Below, piece by piece: positions 36,441-47,836 of a stretch of DNA of 64,000 nucleotides. The notes under the pieces are model-generated. The model was not told the DNA's origin, ran no database searches, and saw nothing but the letters and a program-made list of their open reading frames with translations. The DNA is from Primula veris (taxonomy: Eukaryota > Streptophyta > Magnoliopsida > Ericales > Primulaceae), in assembly GCA_963682055.1 (NCBI GenBank), contig OY821749.1, positions 28,527,631-28,591,630 of the forward strand, read 5' to 3'. Positions within the stretch are counted from its first letter, which is position 1. Each line of letters begins with the position of its first letter. The position numbers were made by a program, and so were the translations under genes.

Positions 36441-37991
36441 TATTAGTTTCCTAATTCAAGGACTTTTATCATATGATATCTTTCCTCTTTGTGAGTTGTT
36501 GAATAAGAATTAACTCTTTGTGTAGATGGCGTCATTAGCACGCTAGTTTGATTGTATTTAGTGTTTGATTGCAGCTATGGTAGTCCCTAGAGTGATCCGA
36601 ATTCTGTTTTTTTTTCTTGGTGGCTGTAGTTGACAAACAGAGCTTATGACAGATTGGTGCGCAGTATTACGATTTTTTATTCTTGAGGGTAAAATTTTAA
36701 TGATTGGCAGATGATGTATCAAAAGATACTAGATATTTTTTTAGTCTGTAAAGATAGTTGATATGTTTTTTCTTCTTGATTTGTCAAAATAAATGGCTTG
36801 GTTAAGCAGTAGTTATATGGCATCGAACTCGGCAAATATTGTGATTGTCATCGAATAGAGCTAACATTATATGATTGACTGGGAATTATGTTAGAAGCAG
36901 TGTATCATCTTTCTAAGACAAGCTTTATGAAGCACTAAGCTCCAAGATTATGGAGTTTATTCCGTTTAGCCTTTTCCGTTTGGTTATTTAGACGAATTCA
37001 TTTTAGAATCACAACCGGGTAGTTTCATCCTATATATACCCTGCCTTTTCAAGATATTAGTATTTTCCTTTGTCATTTGTTGTAGTTGGAGATCAATACG
37101 GTTTTTAAGTGGTTAATTAACTTTTCTGATTGTTGTATCGTGGTTGGTGAAAAGTTTTAGTATAGTGAGTTTCCTGTAGTTGGGGAGTGATACAGTTTTT
37201 TAAGTGGTCGATCAACTATTCTGATTGTTTTTTCATGGTTGGCGTCAAGTTTTAGTATAGGAAACAGATTTCCACTTGATTTAGTTGAAGTCTAGATATT
37301 TCCAGAGAGGTGGCATACCATCTTAAACGAATTTAATATAGATATAATAACACCATATTCAGAATTAGGTACTTGTTTAGTCTATTTAAACTTTTCTAGT
37401 GGCGTTGTAAAACTATTTGGGTACTGATTGTCTTATTATAGTAACAGCAAGTTCTTGTGGAGAAAGGTATTGAGGACGAAACTTTTACCGGATGGGGAAG
37501 TGTGTGAAGAGACGTCTTTTATATTATATAATTAGGAACTAATTAGTTGTTTTCTTTCTGTAGTATTTGTATATATATTTAATTGTTTATACTTTATAAT
37601 GTACTCTTTAAGATAGCATCCAGTTGTTATTAAGAGTGAACATCGGGCCTCCTATGTAAGATGTCCTAGAGTTTGTAGGACACAAAAATATATATGGTGC
37701 TCGTAACACATTTTTACGGACATACAAGCTTAGTTTATAGATTGCTCCATGCGGCATAAACCCCTTTTTACTCGCTAGTTGCACATGACAACCTGGTATT
37801 GAACTGTATGAAGAGACCACTTGTTAGATAACCGTAATATATTGAAGGTCATTGGTGTTCGATTTTCCTCTGTTCCATCATATCCTACGTATAATAAGTG
37901 GAGAGAGTTTGCTATAAAAGAATCAGAGGGATAGATGAGAAACCGAAAAAATGCTACGGCTTGTAGCTTCTAGTCTTTAAGTAAACATAAC

Positions 37992-38116
37992 CAGTGTTTC
38001 AAACGGCGGCCTAGCGCCTAGGTGGCGATTAGGCGCTAGGCTGGGCCTAGGCGGCCAATTAGGCGCCAGGCGGACCCTTTCCGCCTAGATCCCGCCTAGC
38101 GCCTTTTGAAACCTTG
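37992..38116. mobile_element. GC-rich hAT MITE, 125 bp, 8-bp TSD
   Basis: AACATAAC at 37984-37991 and 38117-38124 is an exact 8-bp target duplication. The ends are CAGTGTTTCAAACGGCG and, on the complement, CAAGGTTTCAAAAGGCG. The interior is a strongly GC-rich set of alternating CCTAGGCG and GGCGCTAGG palindromic motifs, quite unlike the AT-rich surroundings. Confidence 0.85.
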
Positions 38117-38868
38117 AACATAACATACTCAGTTGTCTGTATGCCTTTAATCGATTTTTAACCCTGTCTGAGGAGTTCTGAGGTAAACTAGGAAACCCTG
38201 TCTTTTGAGTTCTGGTTAATAGTCTGGTTTTGCCGTATAAGGATTTGCACTTTGATAAATGGATATCCTTTTTGGTGGTATGAAATTGAGGCTGAAAATG
38301 TCCATGGGCTCATGAGAAATTAGAGGTATACTGAGAAATAGTTTTATTTTAACTTTTTCAAAGTAACAACTTACTAAAAACACTTTTAAAGCAACAGTTT
38401 ACTATAATTTATTGGAGAATTAAGTTACTCTGGCTTTTACATAGGAGAAGTATATTTGAAAAGGAACAAAGCAAGACAGGAAATAGGAACTTACTGTGAA
38501 TCCTTTACTTGAGTTCATGTGTAGAGTACTAGAGTCCTAGTGGACTATCAGGTTTGTAAGTGGAATACTAATCGAGTATAGGTTAGACACATGTTGTCTT
38601 TGACAGGGGATCACAATTCCATGGACCCTGTTCCCTTTCAGTTTATGCATTTGTACTTTTTTTTTAGTGATGCATTTACAATTTGTATTTATAGAGTTTA
38701 TGTACTTTCAGGCTGCCGTCTCTTCCATTACAGAAGCCGTGCTTTCGGGGTATTTCCATCCGATAATGAAGTGAGTGACTTTGCCTTATAGTATTATTGT
38801 ATACATATTTATTGCATCTTTTCCTGATCTGTATTTTCGACTTCCATAAAGTATTTCCATGTACTGTT

Positions 38869-38901
<33 letters not shown>
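38869..38901. repeat. TA microsatellite
   Basis: A run of about fifteen TA units in otherwise ordinary AT-rich DNA. Confidence 0.9.
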
Positions 38902-38903
<2 letters not shown>

Positions 38904-40224
38904 AATTGTATGTTAAAGCATAAAAAGTTACAAGAAATGACGTTAACTGCATGAAATGATTCATGTTATTAATAAATTGGAAGTTCGGTTTTCATTGATT
39001 TTTTTATTAGTATATGGTGTTGCTTTTGACCTTGGGTTTGTGAATATGACAAAGAAGTCCACCGGAGAGATTTTATTAAAGAAATGTCATTTTTGCATCA
39101 GAAACGTAATTTTTTAAAAGAAAAAGAAAAAAGCCTTTCGTTTCCCCTTTTCATCGTTGCGTTTTTTTAGCTCACTACCCCTTTCTTTTTGAATTTTTTC
39201 AGGTAAGCACGCTTGTACTTACAATGAGAGAGTCTACTAGTCAGTCAAGACCAGCCCGAAACTTGCACAAGTTATCTGTAGTTTATCTGCTGCTAATAAA
39301 GAGTGTTTTTCCAGTATTAAGAAGTTTTGTTCAGTTTTTTCTTTTGAAGATTTATATTGTTTAGAAGAAGTTAAGACATTACTTTTAATCTGCAGCTTTG
39401 TCGAGTAAAGCGCAATGCCTCATAAGCTGAAGGAGGTAAAAATAGTCGGGTGCATTCCTGCTATTAGACATGCTTTTTCATTGTTGTGTTTTTATTGTAT
39501 CTCTAAAATTTGAGGTGGTTGGCAAGAATTTTGATGGTAGGTTCAAGCTATCATACTAGAAGTGTGTACAAATAATGAGGGTTTAATTTCAGTAACTGGT
39601 CAATTGTGTAGCTTAAATGATAAAAATAAGGCCTGGACTTAATTTCTTTTTTTAGTTTCGAAATTTATGGTGAAAATAATTAAGTATTGATCCAACATGC
39701 ACCAATAAGATAAAGGCATGTGCGCACACCTGTCCTCCCTGAAGTTTCAGAAATTATTTGTTTCAGTCTATTATATTTCAATTGAATCATTAACAAGCCT
39801 TTATTATTGAAAATTTTGATATTTTAAATCTGAATAATTAAGCATGTTTATCAATTTACACCCATTACAATTTTTTATTTAACCATGTAAAATTAATATA
39901 AACCGGGTATATAAAAATCGAAGATGCAAAAAAATTCAATTTGACCGATTCTAAAACAGTCTAAACAACTAAAAGGATATGTTCATGTTGTGTAGCGCTA
40001 GCCGCTAATAATGAAGCCAAACGAATGAAAAGGTTATGTTCATGTTTGAAACTTCACATGCCAAAGAGAAATTTGTTCATTATCAAATCATGTTCATAGT
40101 TGCTATATTGAAATAGGAAACAAGCGGCACGGAAATAAAACGGTAAATAAAGCCTAAAATTTGAAACGGGAAATCCCGATATATTTGAATTTTTTTAGCA
40201 AAATATGTATGACACTATTGTATA

Positions 40225-40406
40225 TTCCCTCCTTCCTAATTTATTGGGACTAACAAATATTAAAGGACCACCATCATTGTGCTTGTCTCATATGATAAAT
40301 GAAACTTTTGGCCTTTATAAAATTGTTTACTATTTTTGATAAGCGCTTCAATAAATTGGGACAACTCAAAATAGTATACTGTTCCAATAAAATGGGATGG
40401 AGGGAC
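40225..40406. mobile_element. Stowaway-like MITE, 182 bp
   Basis: It begins TTCCCTCCTTCCTAATTTAT and its complement from the right end begins GTCCCTCCATCCCATTTTAT. These are the CTCCCTCC-type termini of Stowaway (Tc1/mariner) elements. TA flanks both ends (40223-40224 and 40407-40408). Confidence 0.8.
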
Positions 40407-41438
40407 TAACTTATATGAACTTGTATATTTCACGATGATAACACGATAGAATACTCAATTATTTTATGTTGTGAGATATAATAGCTAGAATTTGAATAAC
40501 TAAACAAGTACATAGTATTTTTTGTTAACCTGATTTCAAATTTTATTATAAGCCTAGTATCGTAGAAGATTTCTTAAATTTTACTAGTATAATTTAGTTT
40601 TAATATTGTAAAACTTTGATTAATTATTATTATATAATATTTTACGTTGATAGCAGTATTAACTACGGGTCCCTCATTTGTCCGTTGATACAGTGAACGA
40701 CACAATATACAGTCCAGATCTGGACCGTTCAATTATTTAGTTTAAATCTGAATATTTGGATGTAAAATAAAGAAAACCCCATATTACGCATCGATCCTCC
40801 AATATCACCGGTAGGGTAACGCAAACGGAAATGTGAAAAAAACACGCAAAACAACATAGATGAACTGAGTAACAAAATCAAATATTTTAAACGAGTTTTC
40901 TGATAACCAACTCTGCTCTCGTCCCCTTGATAAAAACCTCAAGAGTAAATTATTACTGCACTTGAAGAAAAAAAGACCTTAGAAATTACAAGTAGTAAAA
41001 AAAAAAGCTAAAACCATTAGACAAGATTTAATATATTTGTCAAATGATGTGAATACGAAAGTGAACAATTAAAGGTAAATTTACCTTCAAGTTTGTTCCC
41101 ATTTCATGAAAGTAGACAAATAAAACAACAAATGAAAACAAATTTTTTACTTGTAGTTTGGAATTAAAGTTTTTTTTTTCTTTTGGAATTAAAGGTTTAA
41201 AAAATAGAAAAAAAAGTAAATCAATATATATTTACCTTTTTAACCCTTGAAGATTTTCATCACCTAGTAGCAACTAGCAGTACTATTATCTTTTCCCGGT
41301 ATAAATACCCATCTACCTTCTCTATAATCCCAAAAATTAACATATACACATGAAATAATAAAAAATGGGAAACGAAAAATATGATTTTTAAAAGAGTATA
41401 CGAGTTTTTAGATAAATATACTCACTACTTAATACTTA

Positions 41439-41669
41439 CTCCATCCCAAATTATTAGGGCTATATGAAACTACGTACAATTTTGACCGACAAATAACTCA
41501 TATTTAAATTATCGAAATCGAATTTTTCAAAATTTAATCACACAGTTCAAATGTTAAACTATATGAACAAACTTTTAAATTTTACATTTCAATAGTTTAA
41601 ATTTCAACAGTTTAAAGACGATATATTTTTTGATCAAAGTTGCATTTAGATAAATAGAACCGGATGAAC
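41439..41669. mobile_element. Degenerate Stowaway-like MITE, 231 bp
   Basis: The left end CTCCATCCCAAATTATTAGG and the complement of the right end, GTTCATCCGGTTCTATTTAT, resemble Stowaway termini, and TA flanks both ends. The arms match less well than in the neighbouring element, suggesting greater age. It ends only about 185 bp before the start codon of the chloroplast ribonucleoprotein gene, so it lies in its proximal promoter. Confidence 0.55.
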
Positions 41670-41854
41670 TATTATTATGCTTTAAACCCCAAGATTATTA
41701 GTTACAAATTACAAGTAGTAAAAGGTAAAAAATAAAGAGATATTTACTCTTTCAACCCCCACAATATAAATATCTCCTTATCTTCCCCATTTCATTTCAT
41801 TTCACCTGTAAACCCAAAACCTTATCTCTCTCTCTCTCTCTCTCTCTCTCTAAA

Positions 41855-44800
41855 ATGGCTGCCACCGCCTCCACTCTTCACTTTCTCTCTCTCCCCACTT
41901 CCCTCTCCTTGAAACCCAAAACCACCACCACCACAACAGTATCCCTCTCTCTACTCACCCTTCGTACGAAGCCGATAACCGCACGGGTCTCAAACAGGGC
42001 AAGAATGGTGGTGAGACACGTGGCGGTGAGTGAGTTTGATGAACAGGTGGTTGCAGAGACGGAGACGGAAGAGGAGGTTAGGTATTCGGAGGATTTGAAG
42101 TTATTTGTTGGGAATTTACCGTTTACCGTTGACAGTTCTACTCTTGCTGGGGTTTTTCAACAGGCTGGTAATGTCCAGATGGTTGAGGTATACTTTTTTT
42201 ATTATTATATTGGTAATCGTGCCCCACGCGTTGTGCGTGTGTGACGCACAATGCAATTAAAATATAAAAAAATAAGTGTAGTTATGATACAAATACGTGG
42301 ATAATAAAAAAAATAGTATAAGACTTAAAAAGAATGTTTGGTTGTTAAAAGAGGGACAAATAGTGTTATTAGTTGTTATTTTTATTTTATTTTTTTATTT
42401 TTTTACGTGACCATGATATTATTGTAATTAATAAAAATATATAGGGGTATTTTTGGAAAAAAAATGGCTAAATTGGGCAGACTCGGGTTGACTTATTATA
42501 ATAGAATGATTTAAATCTCTCTCTATATATATATATCTATATATCTGTGTGTATCTATATACTTGTATATATGTATATGTGTATGTATGCATTTGGGGAC
42601 TTCCAAAATAAGTGTGTACTTTCCTTTTTAGTAAATTTAATCTTTTATATTTTTTCAAAATGCATTTTTTGGTAGTTATTTGTATGTGTTATGTGTTTTA
42701 TGCGGTTCAATTTCCATATGCTGGCCTTGTTTGATTGTCGAGAAGAAGTACAAAAATTGTTCGCCTTTAAATAAGATGTGTACTTTTTGAGGCAAAATAA
42801 GTAGGCTTTTGAAAAGTAAAGATTCTAATTATTTGGCTGGGATTTTGAACAAGCTGGGAATAGTTGAGGTATTTTGTTATTATCTCTCTCTATATCTATA
42901 TCTATCATTATATCTGTATGTATGTGTTTGTGTGTGCATCTCTGTTTGTGCTTAGTGTTTTGCAAAGACGGAACAAGAAAGTTCAAATGGAAGGGAATGA
43001 TACTTCATATAAATTCATTTTTCATATGATGGGGGGGAGGAACGCTATCTGTTACAGATTTTAATTCAAACACGTAAAAAAAAGTACTTTTTTTTAATCA
43101 AAATGGAGGCGATGCAGCCCCCCGACTGTCTTTACTTTTTTTGTTATTTGGTATATTATGTGTTGTGGAAGAGTAAATAGTTTTCGATTTCTATGGTTTT
43201 GGTGTTGTTGTGACCAGTTGCAGAGACACCAAAGCTTCTGGGTTATTTTAAAAGTTCATATAGAAAAATTAGCCGTTGCTGTTTGTGTTTGTATTTTTAT
43301 TTGTGCCTAGTGTATTGTGTGGTTTAATTTGCTAAATGTGGTGTGGAGGATTAAACAATAAAGAGTTTTCTTTTATCTTTGTTGTATTGTGACTTACTCC
43401 TATTTGATATATGGAGTTAAATTATGAGGCTTTATTTGGTTGCATCATTTGTAAGTATTAGATTGTATATTGGATGTGCTTATTTCCCAGAAAAATATTC
43501 AAGTGTAAATTTGTTTGGTGCTAAAAAGGTTTACTTTTGAGTAATGCTTGTAAAATGGTAAATTTGAATGGTTAAATATGAAAGCTTGTTTTTTTATATG
43601 CCGAGTGGTGAGACCTAATCAGTGTTCTGTTAAAGTTGGGAAACAAAATGTAACTTGGTTGTGTTTGTGCCTTATTTGATATCTGTAAGGTGGATTATTT
43701 TTATTGTGCAAGTATAAGAATTAACATATGGTATGTACTTGACATACTTAGTGGCTAGTCATTGCAATAGATACAAAAATCTTGTTTAGTGCCAAAGAGA
43801 TGATAGTATCGTCATCCATATGCACATTGAGGTATCTTTAGCAATGGAGGTTAATTTTCCTTGCAGTTTTAGCTCTGTTTGTGATTGGTGTAGTCTGCAA
43901 TCATATCAACAGATAAATTTGTAGCTGGCAATTTTTGGATACACGTTTTGATCTCATTTGTTATATCATGATTATTTAACTGATTTTTTTTCTTTTGTAG
44001 TCCATTCTTTGATCAATGCTATTAGATTTAAATAGTTCCTTAAACCTGTGACTTTTGAGCTTATCGGTGTATATTCTAGGTTCCATTAAAAATAAACATG
44101 TGCTTGAAATATTTACACTTTTTGTATTGAAAGAAATCCCTTTTTCATCGGCATCTCTTTTAACCATCAAGGAAAGTTTTTCAAAATGAAGAATGCTGAT
44201 TTCTCCTAGTAATGCATTGACAAGTGTGTTGCTTTTGTAGGTTATATACGACAAGCTAACTGGGCGTAGCCGAGGGTTTGGTTTTGTTACGATGTCCACT
44301 GTTGAAGAGGTTGAAAGTGCTGTTCAGCAATTCAACGGTTATGTAAGCTTCTTTATGCATAATTAAGTTATGCTTTGTTTCTAATAGGCGTCTCACAGGG
44401 TTTCTTTACTTCATGAATATACCAAAATACAAGTGTATAACACAAATAACCCCTTCTACCAAGTACCTTCCCTGCACTTTAGTATTTACTAATTTCTAAT
44501 GAAAGTTTATGTATTTTTATTTTTTTCTCAAACCACCCCCATGTCCAATATTAACCCTGTTTACGATTATCAATTTTTGAAAGTTCAGAACCACTATCTG
44601 CAATGCTGCATAGATAATTAAACTGCAAAACAATTGGCCAAGACATACTAACCTACAATAGAGCTGCAAACTCCACTTCAACCTGGGAAGTTATCTATAG
44701 AACTTAGATGAGAAGTACTTGGTGGTTAGTTGCAACCTAAATACATTAGTTTATTTGCAAAACACCCATACTATGAAGGGGTTAAATGCATTTTTCCTGA

Positions 44801-45828
44801 TAGTTAATGTGAATTGGTAGTGTGTTTACTATACAAGGATAATTGATGGGGGGGTTTTTTCTGACAGGAACTTGAGGGAAGGGCCATTAGAGTGAATTCT
44901 GGACCACCTCCACCGAAGAGTGACTCTCCATTTGGATCCCCGAGAGGAGGTGGTGGTGGAAGTTTTAATAACAATGAAAATAAGCTCTATGTGGGTAATT
45001 TATCATGGGGTGTTGATGATCAATCTCTTAGAACCTTGTTCAGTGAGCAAGGACAGGTCTTGGAAGCTAGGGTAATTTATGATAGGGATAGTGGTCGATC
45101 TAAGGGTTTTGGATTTGTCACCTACAGTTCCGCAGAAGAAGTCAACAGCGCGATTGAGTCACTGGATGGGGCTGTAAGTATCTAATTTCGATTCAGTTAC
45201 TATAATATTGTTTTTCAAATATGAAGTACAATCTTCTGTTTGGTTGAATTTTAAACCATCCTTTGAAATTGAGAATTCCACGGTAATCAAGGTTTGTAGA
45301 CTGAATCAACTAGTATAAGTCTATAAGATATGGTTTTTGTGCGATTTTTCTGTTCTCGATCACTTGGCTGCTTGTTTTCCTGTATACGAACAAATGCATG
45401 CATATTACACATCTTACTACTGAGAAATTATGAGATTTGAGTTTTGTGATGTTCCCTGTCTTGGTTGGAGTAATTACATTATCAAAAGCATCAGTCACTG
45501 TAATTATTAAGATCTTTGTTGAGGAAAAAACTATTGTTATGCTAATGCGGGGTATATACATTTTATGCAGGGCGAATTGTCAAACTGTTAATTTAACCCT
45601 CTTAATTACTGTCTCAGTAGTTTTTTTTACACTCTTCTGGGATTGTAATTTGAATTTTGATATAATATCATAGAGACATAGCTTACAGTAATCCCCTTGC
45701 ACAGCTAAATTATTAATACGGTCCCCTTCCCCAATTTTATCTCATTTTTATTAATTTTGCAGGACCTGGACGGCAGATCAATCCGAGTAAACGTGGCCGA
45801 ATCAAGGCCTCAAAGGCGTCAATTTTGA
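41855..45828 (+). CDS. Chloroplast RNA-binding protein, cp29 type, two RRMs
   Basis: Four exons: 41855-42187, 44241-44342, 44868-45173 and 45763-45828, in frame, 268 aa. Residues 1 to about 55 are rich in Ser and Thr, as in a chloroplast transit peptide. A short acidic stretch (about 57-80, with ETETEEE) precedes RRM1 (82 to about 158; RNP2 [11 protein letters not shown]1 RSRGFGFVT). A linker with [11 protein letters not shown] follows, then RRM2 (184 to about 262; RNP2 [11 protein letters not shown]1 RSKGFGFVT). This acidic domain plus two RRMs is the layout of the cp28/29/31/33 ribonucleoproteins, which bind many plastid mRNAs and support their stability, processing and editing. The leader has a CT repeat just before the ATG. 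Intron 1 is long (2053 bp), with simple TA/TG-rich repeats and a hairpin near its 5' end. Confidence 0.93.
42224..42254. repeat. GC-rich hairpin in cp29 intron 1
   Basis: GCGTTGTGCGT and ACGCACAATGC form a stem of about 11 bp around a five-base loop. It lies about 40 bp downstream of the exon 1 donor. It could be the terminal hairpin of a Helitron-like element, but no second terminus was found. Confidence 0.4.
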
Positions 45829-47836
45829 AAACCAAGTCCTTCAAACTGTTTGCGATCAAGAACACCCTTTTGGTAAGGATCTAGAGCAATTTTGTGCGTT
45901 GGTTAGAGATATATACCATCTCCTTCAACATGTTGAATTGTCCAGGAGAAAAAGACTCATCAAAGTGTTAGAAATTGTGCTTCTAAAGTGTTACTATGTG
46001 ATCGAATATGTGCTGAGAATCTTTTGGATTAATGTAATTTTTATTGCTACTCGTAGGTTATGTTCTAGAATTTGGGAGTGCGTTCTTATATTATATTTAA
46101 ATGTATTGCTTAAATCTTGCAAGAGCAAAAATATTGTTGGTGAAATTCATATTTGCTGTCATATGGTGGCTTGTTCTCACAAATTAGTTGGCAATCTTGG
46201 TCAAAAAAATGAAAAAAAAAAAGGCTCCTTGACCCAAGGCCGCTGAATAGTTCAGTTTGCCTCATATATAATAAACTTATTTATGGCGATTACAAAAAAA
46301 AATTAAATTATGTACGGCTTCTTGAGTGAGCAGGGAATGAGTAGAGCTTATCTAAGCTGCTGATTAGTTAGCTTAAATTCCACTCAACAACTCCAGCTTT
46401 TTTAAGTAAAGAATTCAAATAATCCTACTTTTTCTTCAACGAAGGTATTCAAATAATCATACACATGAAACTCGTCTATCTTTTTTAACAAAGAATATAC
46501 TCTTTCAACATTCAAGTAGACTTGTCTATCTTTGTTATTAAATGAGTGGTTTTACTGAACTAAATCAGACATATTTAGTGTTATTAAATTCTCTTTAACC
46601 TATATAAGCGTGTTTGTTTGGGTGTTTAATCTCTTGTATTAGGATTTACTTTGCAGAAATTGCCGACCCAGCAAAAAGGTTCCAGACCTTTTGAGTATCG
46701 AATTTACTTTGGGTATTTTCCTAACACTGACTTTTACTAATACAAAAGTATGTTCAGTTAACGATGTAACGGGATACCTAAGACTGTTGAACATTTCATT
46801 CTCATACAACAGTCTTGTCAAAATAAAATTTCTGTTGCATTTTCCAATATAGGAATGTGTCATTTTCATCCCCAAAACACATCAAAAATGTTGCAACTCT
46901 CAACCCGTAAAAACTCAAATGAAAACAAAAATCCCTTCTACACAGCGTCGTTTATGAGTTTAAATTTGGATTCTAGAAGATTTCTACAGCTCTTGGTCGG
47001 CTCGAGTCCTTATTAACTTGGCTCATTGCTAAAAAAACTACGAAGATATAACATCAATATTACAAAAGAATAACATAAGTAAAAATACGACAACAAACAT
47101 ATTCCTGAGGACCGAGCCAAGATCTACTAAAATTCCGCTACTTTGCTTACGCATTCTATATTATTTGCCTGTTATATATGAACTTAAAATAATATCTACA
47201 TATAGAAAAATCAAGTTTCAAGCGCAAAACACAAAACATAAGTTTGGATCCACTTGTAAATTCCATATTGTTTTATACTAGCAAGGCAGAAAGATTTGCA
47301 TAGATTTAGCTTTCTGTGATCATACATTTTCTTAATGTGTTTATGAACGTGAAAGACATGTATATGTTTAAGTAAATATTGACATTTCAACCACCCATTA
47401 ACCTAGCATAGAAAAGGATTGAAATTGCTCTACCTACTATCAGGCGATAATGTATAACATATTCTTCAAGAAAATGTTACTGACATTTTAAGTATAAAGG
47501 TATTAAGAAAATTACAATGTATGGATGGTCCATACGGTAAACTTACAAAGTACCCTTTTTTCTGTTAATACGTAAAACATCTATATAAATGTCTAAGCAC
47601 CAAACATTACATGGATATTTCAACATACCCAATAGTTTAATTTGCTTCAAAGTTTTGTTTAATTCTTTGATATTGCTTTAAATAATGTCCCAAAATTCCT
47701 CTCTGTCACGTCTTTACATACCACCAACTTATTTTTCCTAAGTCAGCTTGTATAAAACCAATCTCAATAGAACTCAAAAAGCATATCATCATAACACAAT
47801 TGTTCTCAAGAAACATTTTGAGTATTTACGAAAAAT
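45829..47836. other. 3' UTR of cp29-type gene and laccase 1 promoter
   Basis: Nothing coding was recognised. The first few hundred bases are presumably the 3' UTR of the chloroplast ribonucleoprotein. The last 250 bp are the first laccase promoter and leader, duplicated ahead of the second laccase. Confidence 0.6.
47600..47836 (+). promoter_or_regulatory. Laccase 1 promoter, duplicated block
   Basis: TATAAAA at 47751-47757 lies about 80 bp before the ATG. Just upstream are CATACCACCAACTTATTT (an ACCAAC-type MYB/AC-like element) and CTAAGTCAGCTT. The block from ATTACATGGATATTTCAACA to the ATG aligns with the block before the second laccase (53195-53415), so the promoter was duplicated with the gene. 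Confidence 0.6.

Larger units (their letters stand above)
34535..41854. other. 7.3-kb interval without a recognised gene
   Basis: It starts with the 3' UTR of the PPR gene, where a CAG/GTGAGA at about 34567 could be the donor of a 3' UTR intron. Further contents are the MULE-type MITE (35651-36440), a GC-rich hAT MITE (37992-38116), a TA microsatellite (about 38869-38901), and two Stowaway-like MITEs (40225-40406 and 41439-41669). The open frame at 38591-38791 has no recognisable homology. The last 100 bp form the leader of the chloroplast ribonucleoprotein gene. Confidence 0.5.

Noticed and set aside
38591..38791. 66-codon open frame after the PPR gene
   Set aside because: Phe/Tyr-rich AT-driven frame with no recognisable motif. 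It might be part of a long 3' UTR, which I cannot show.
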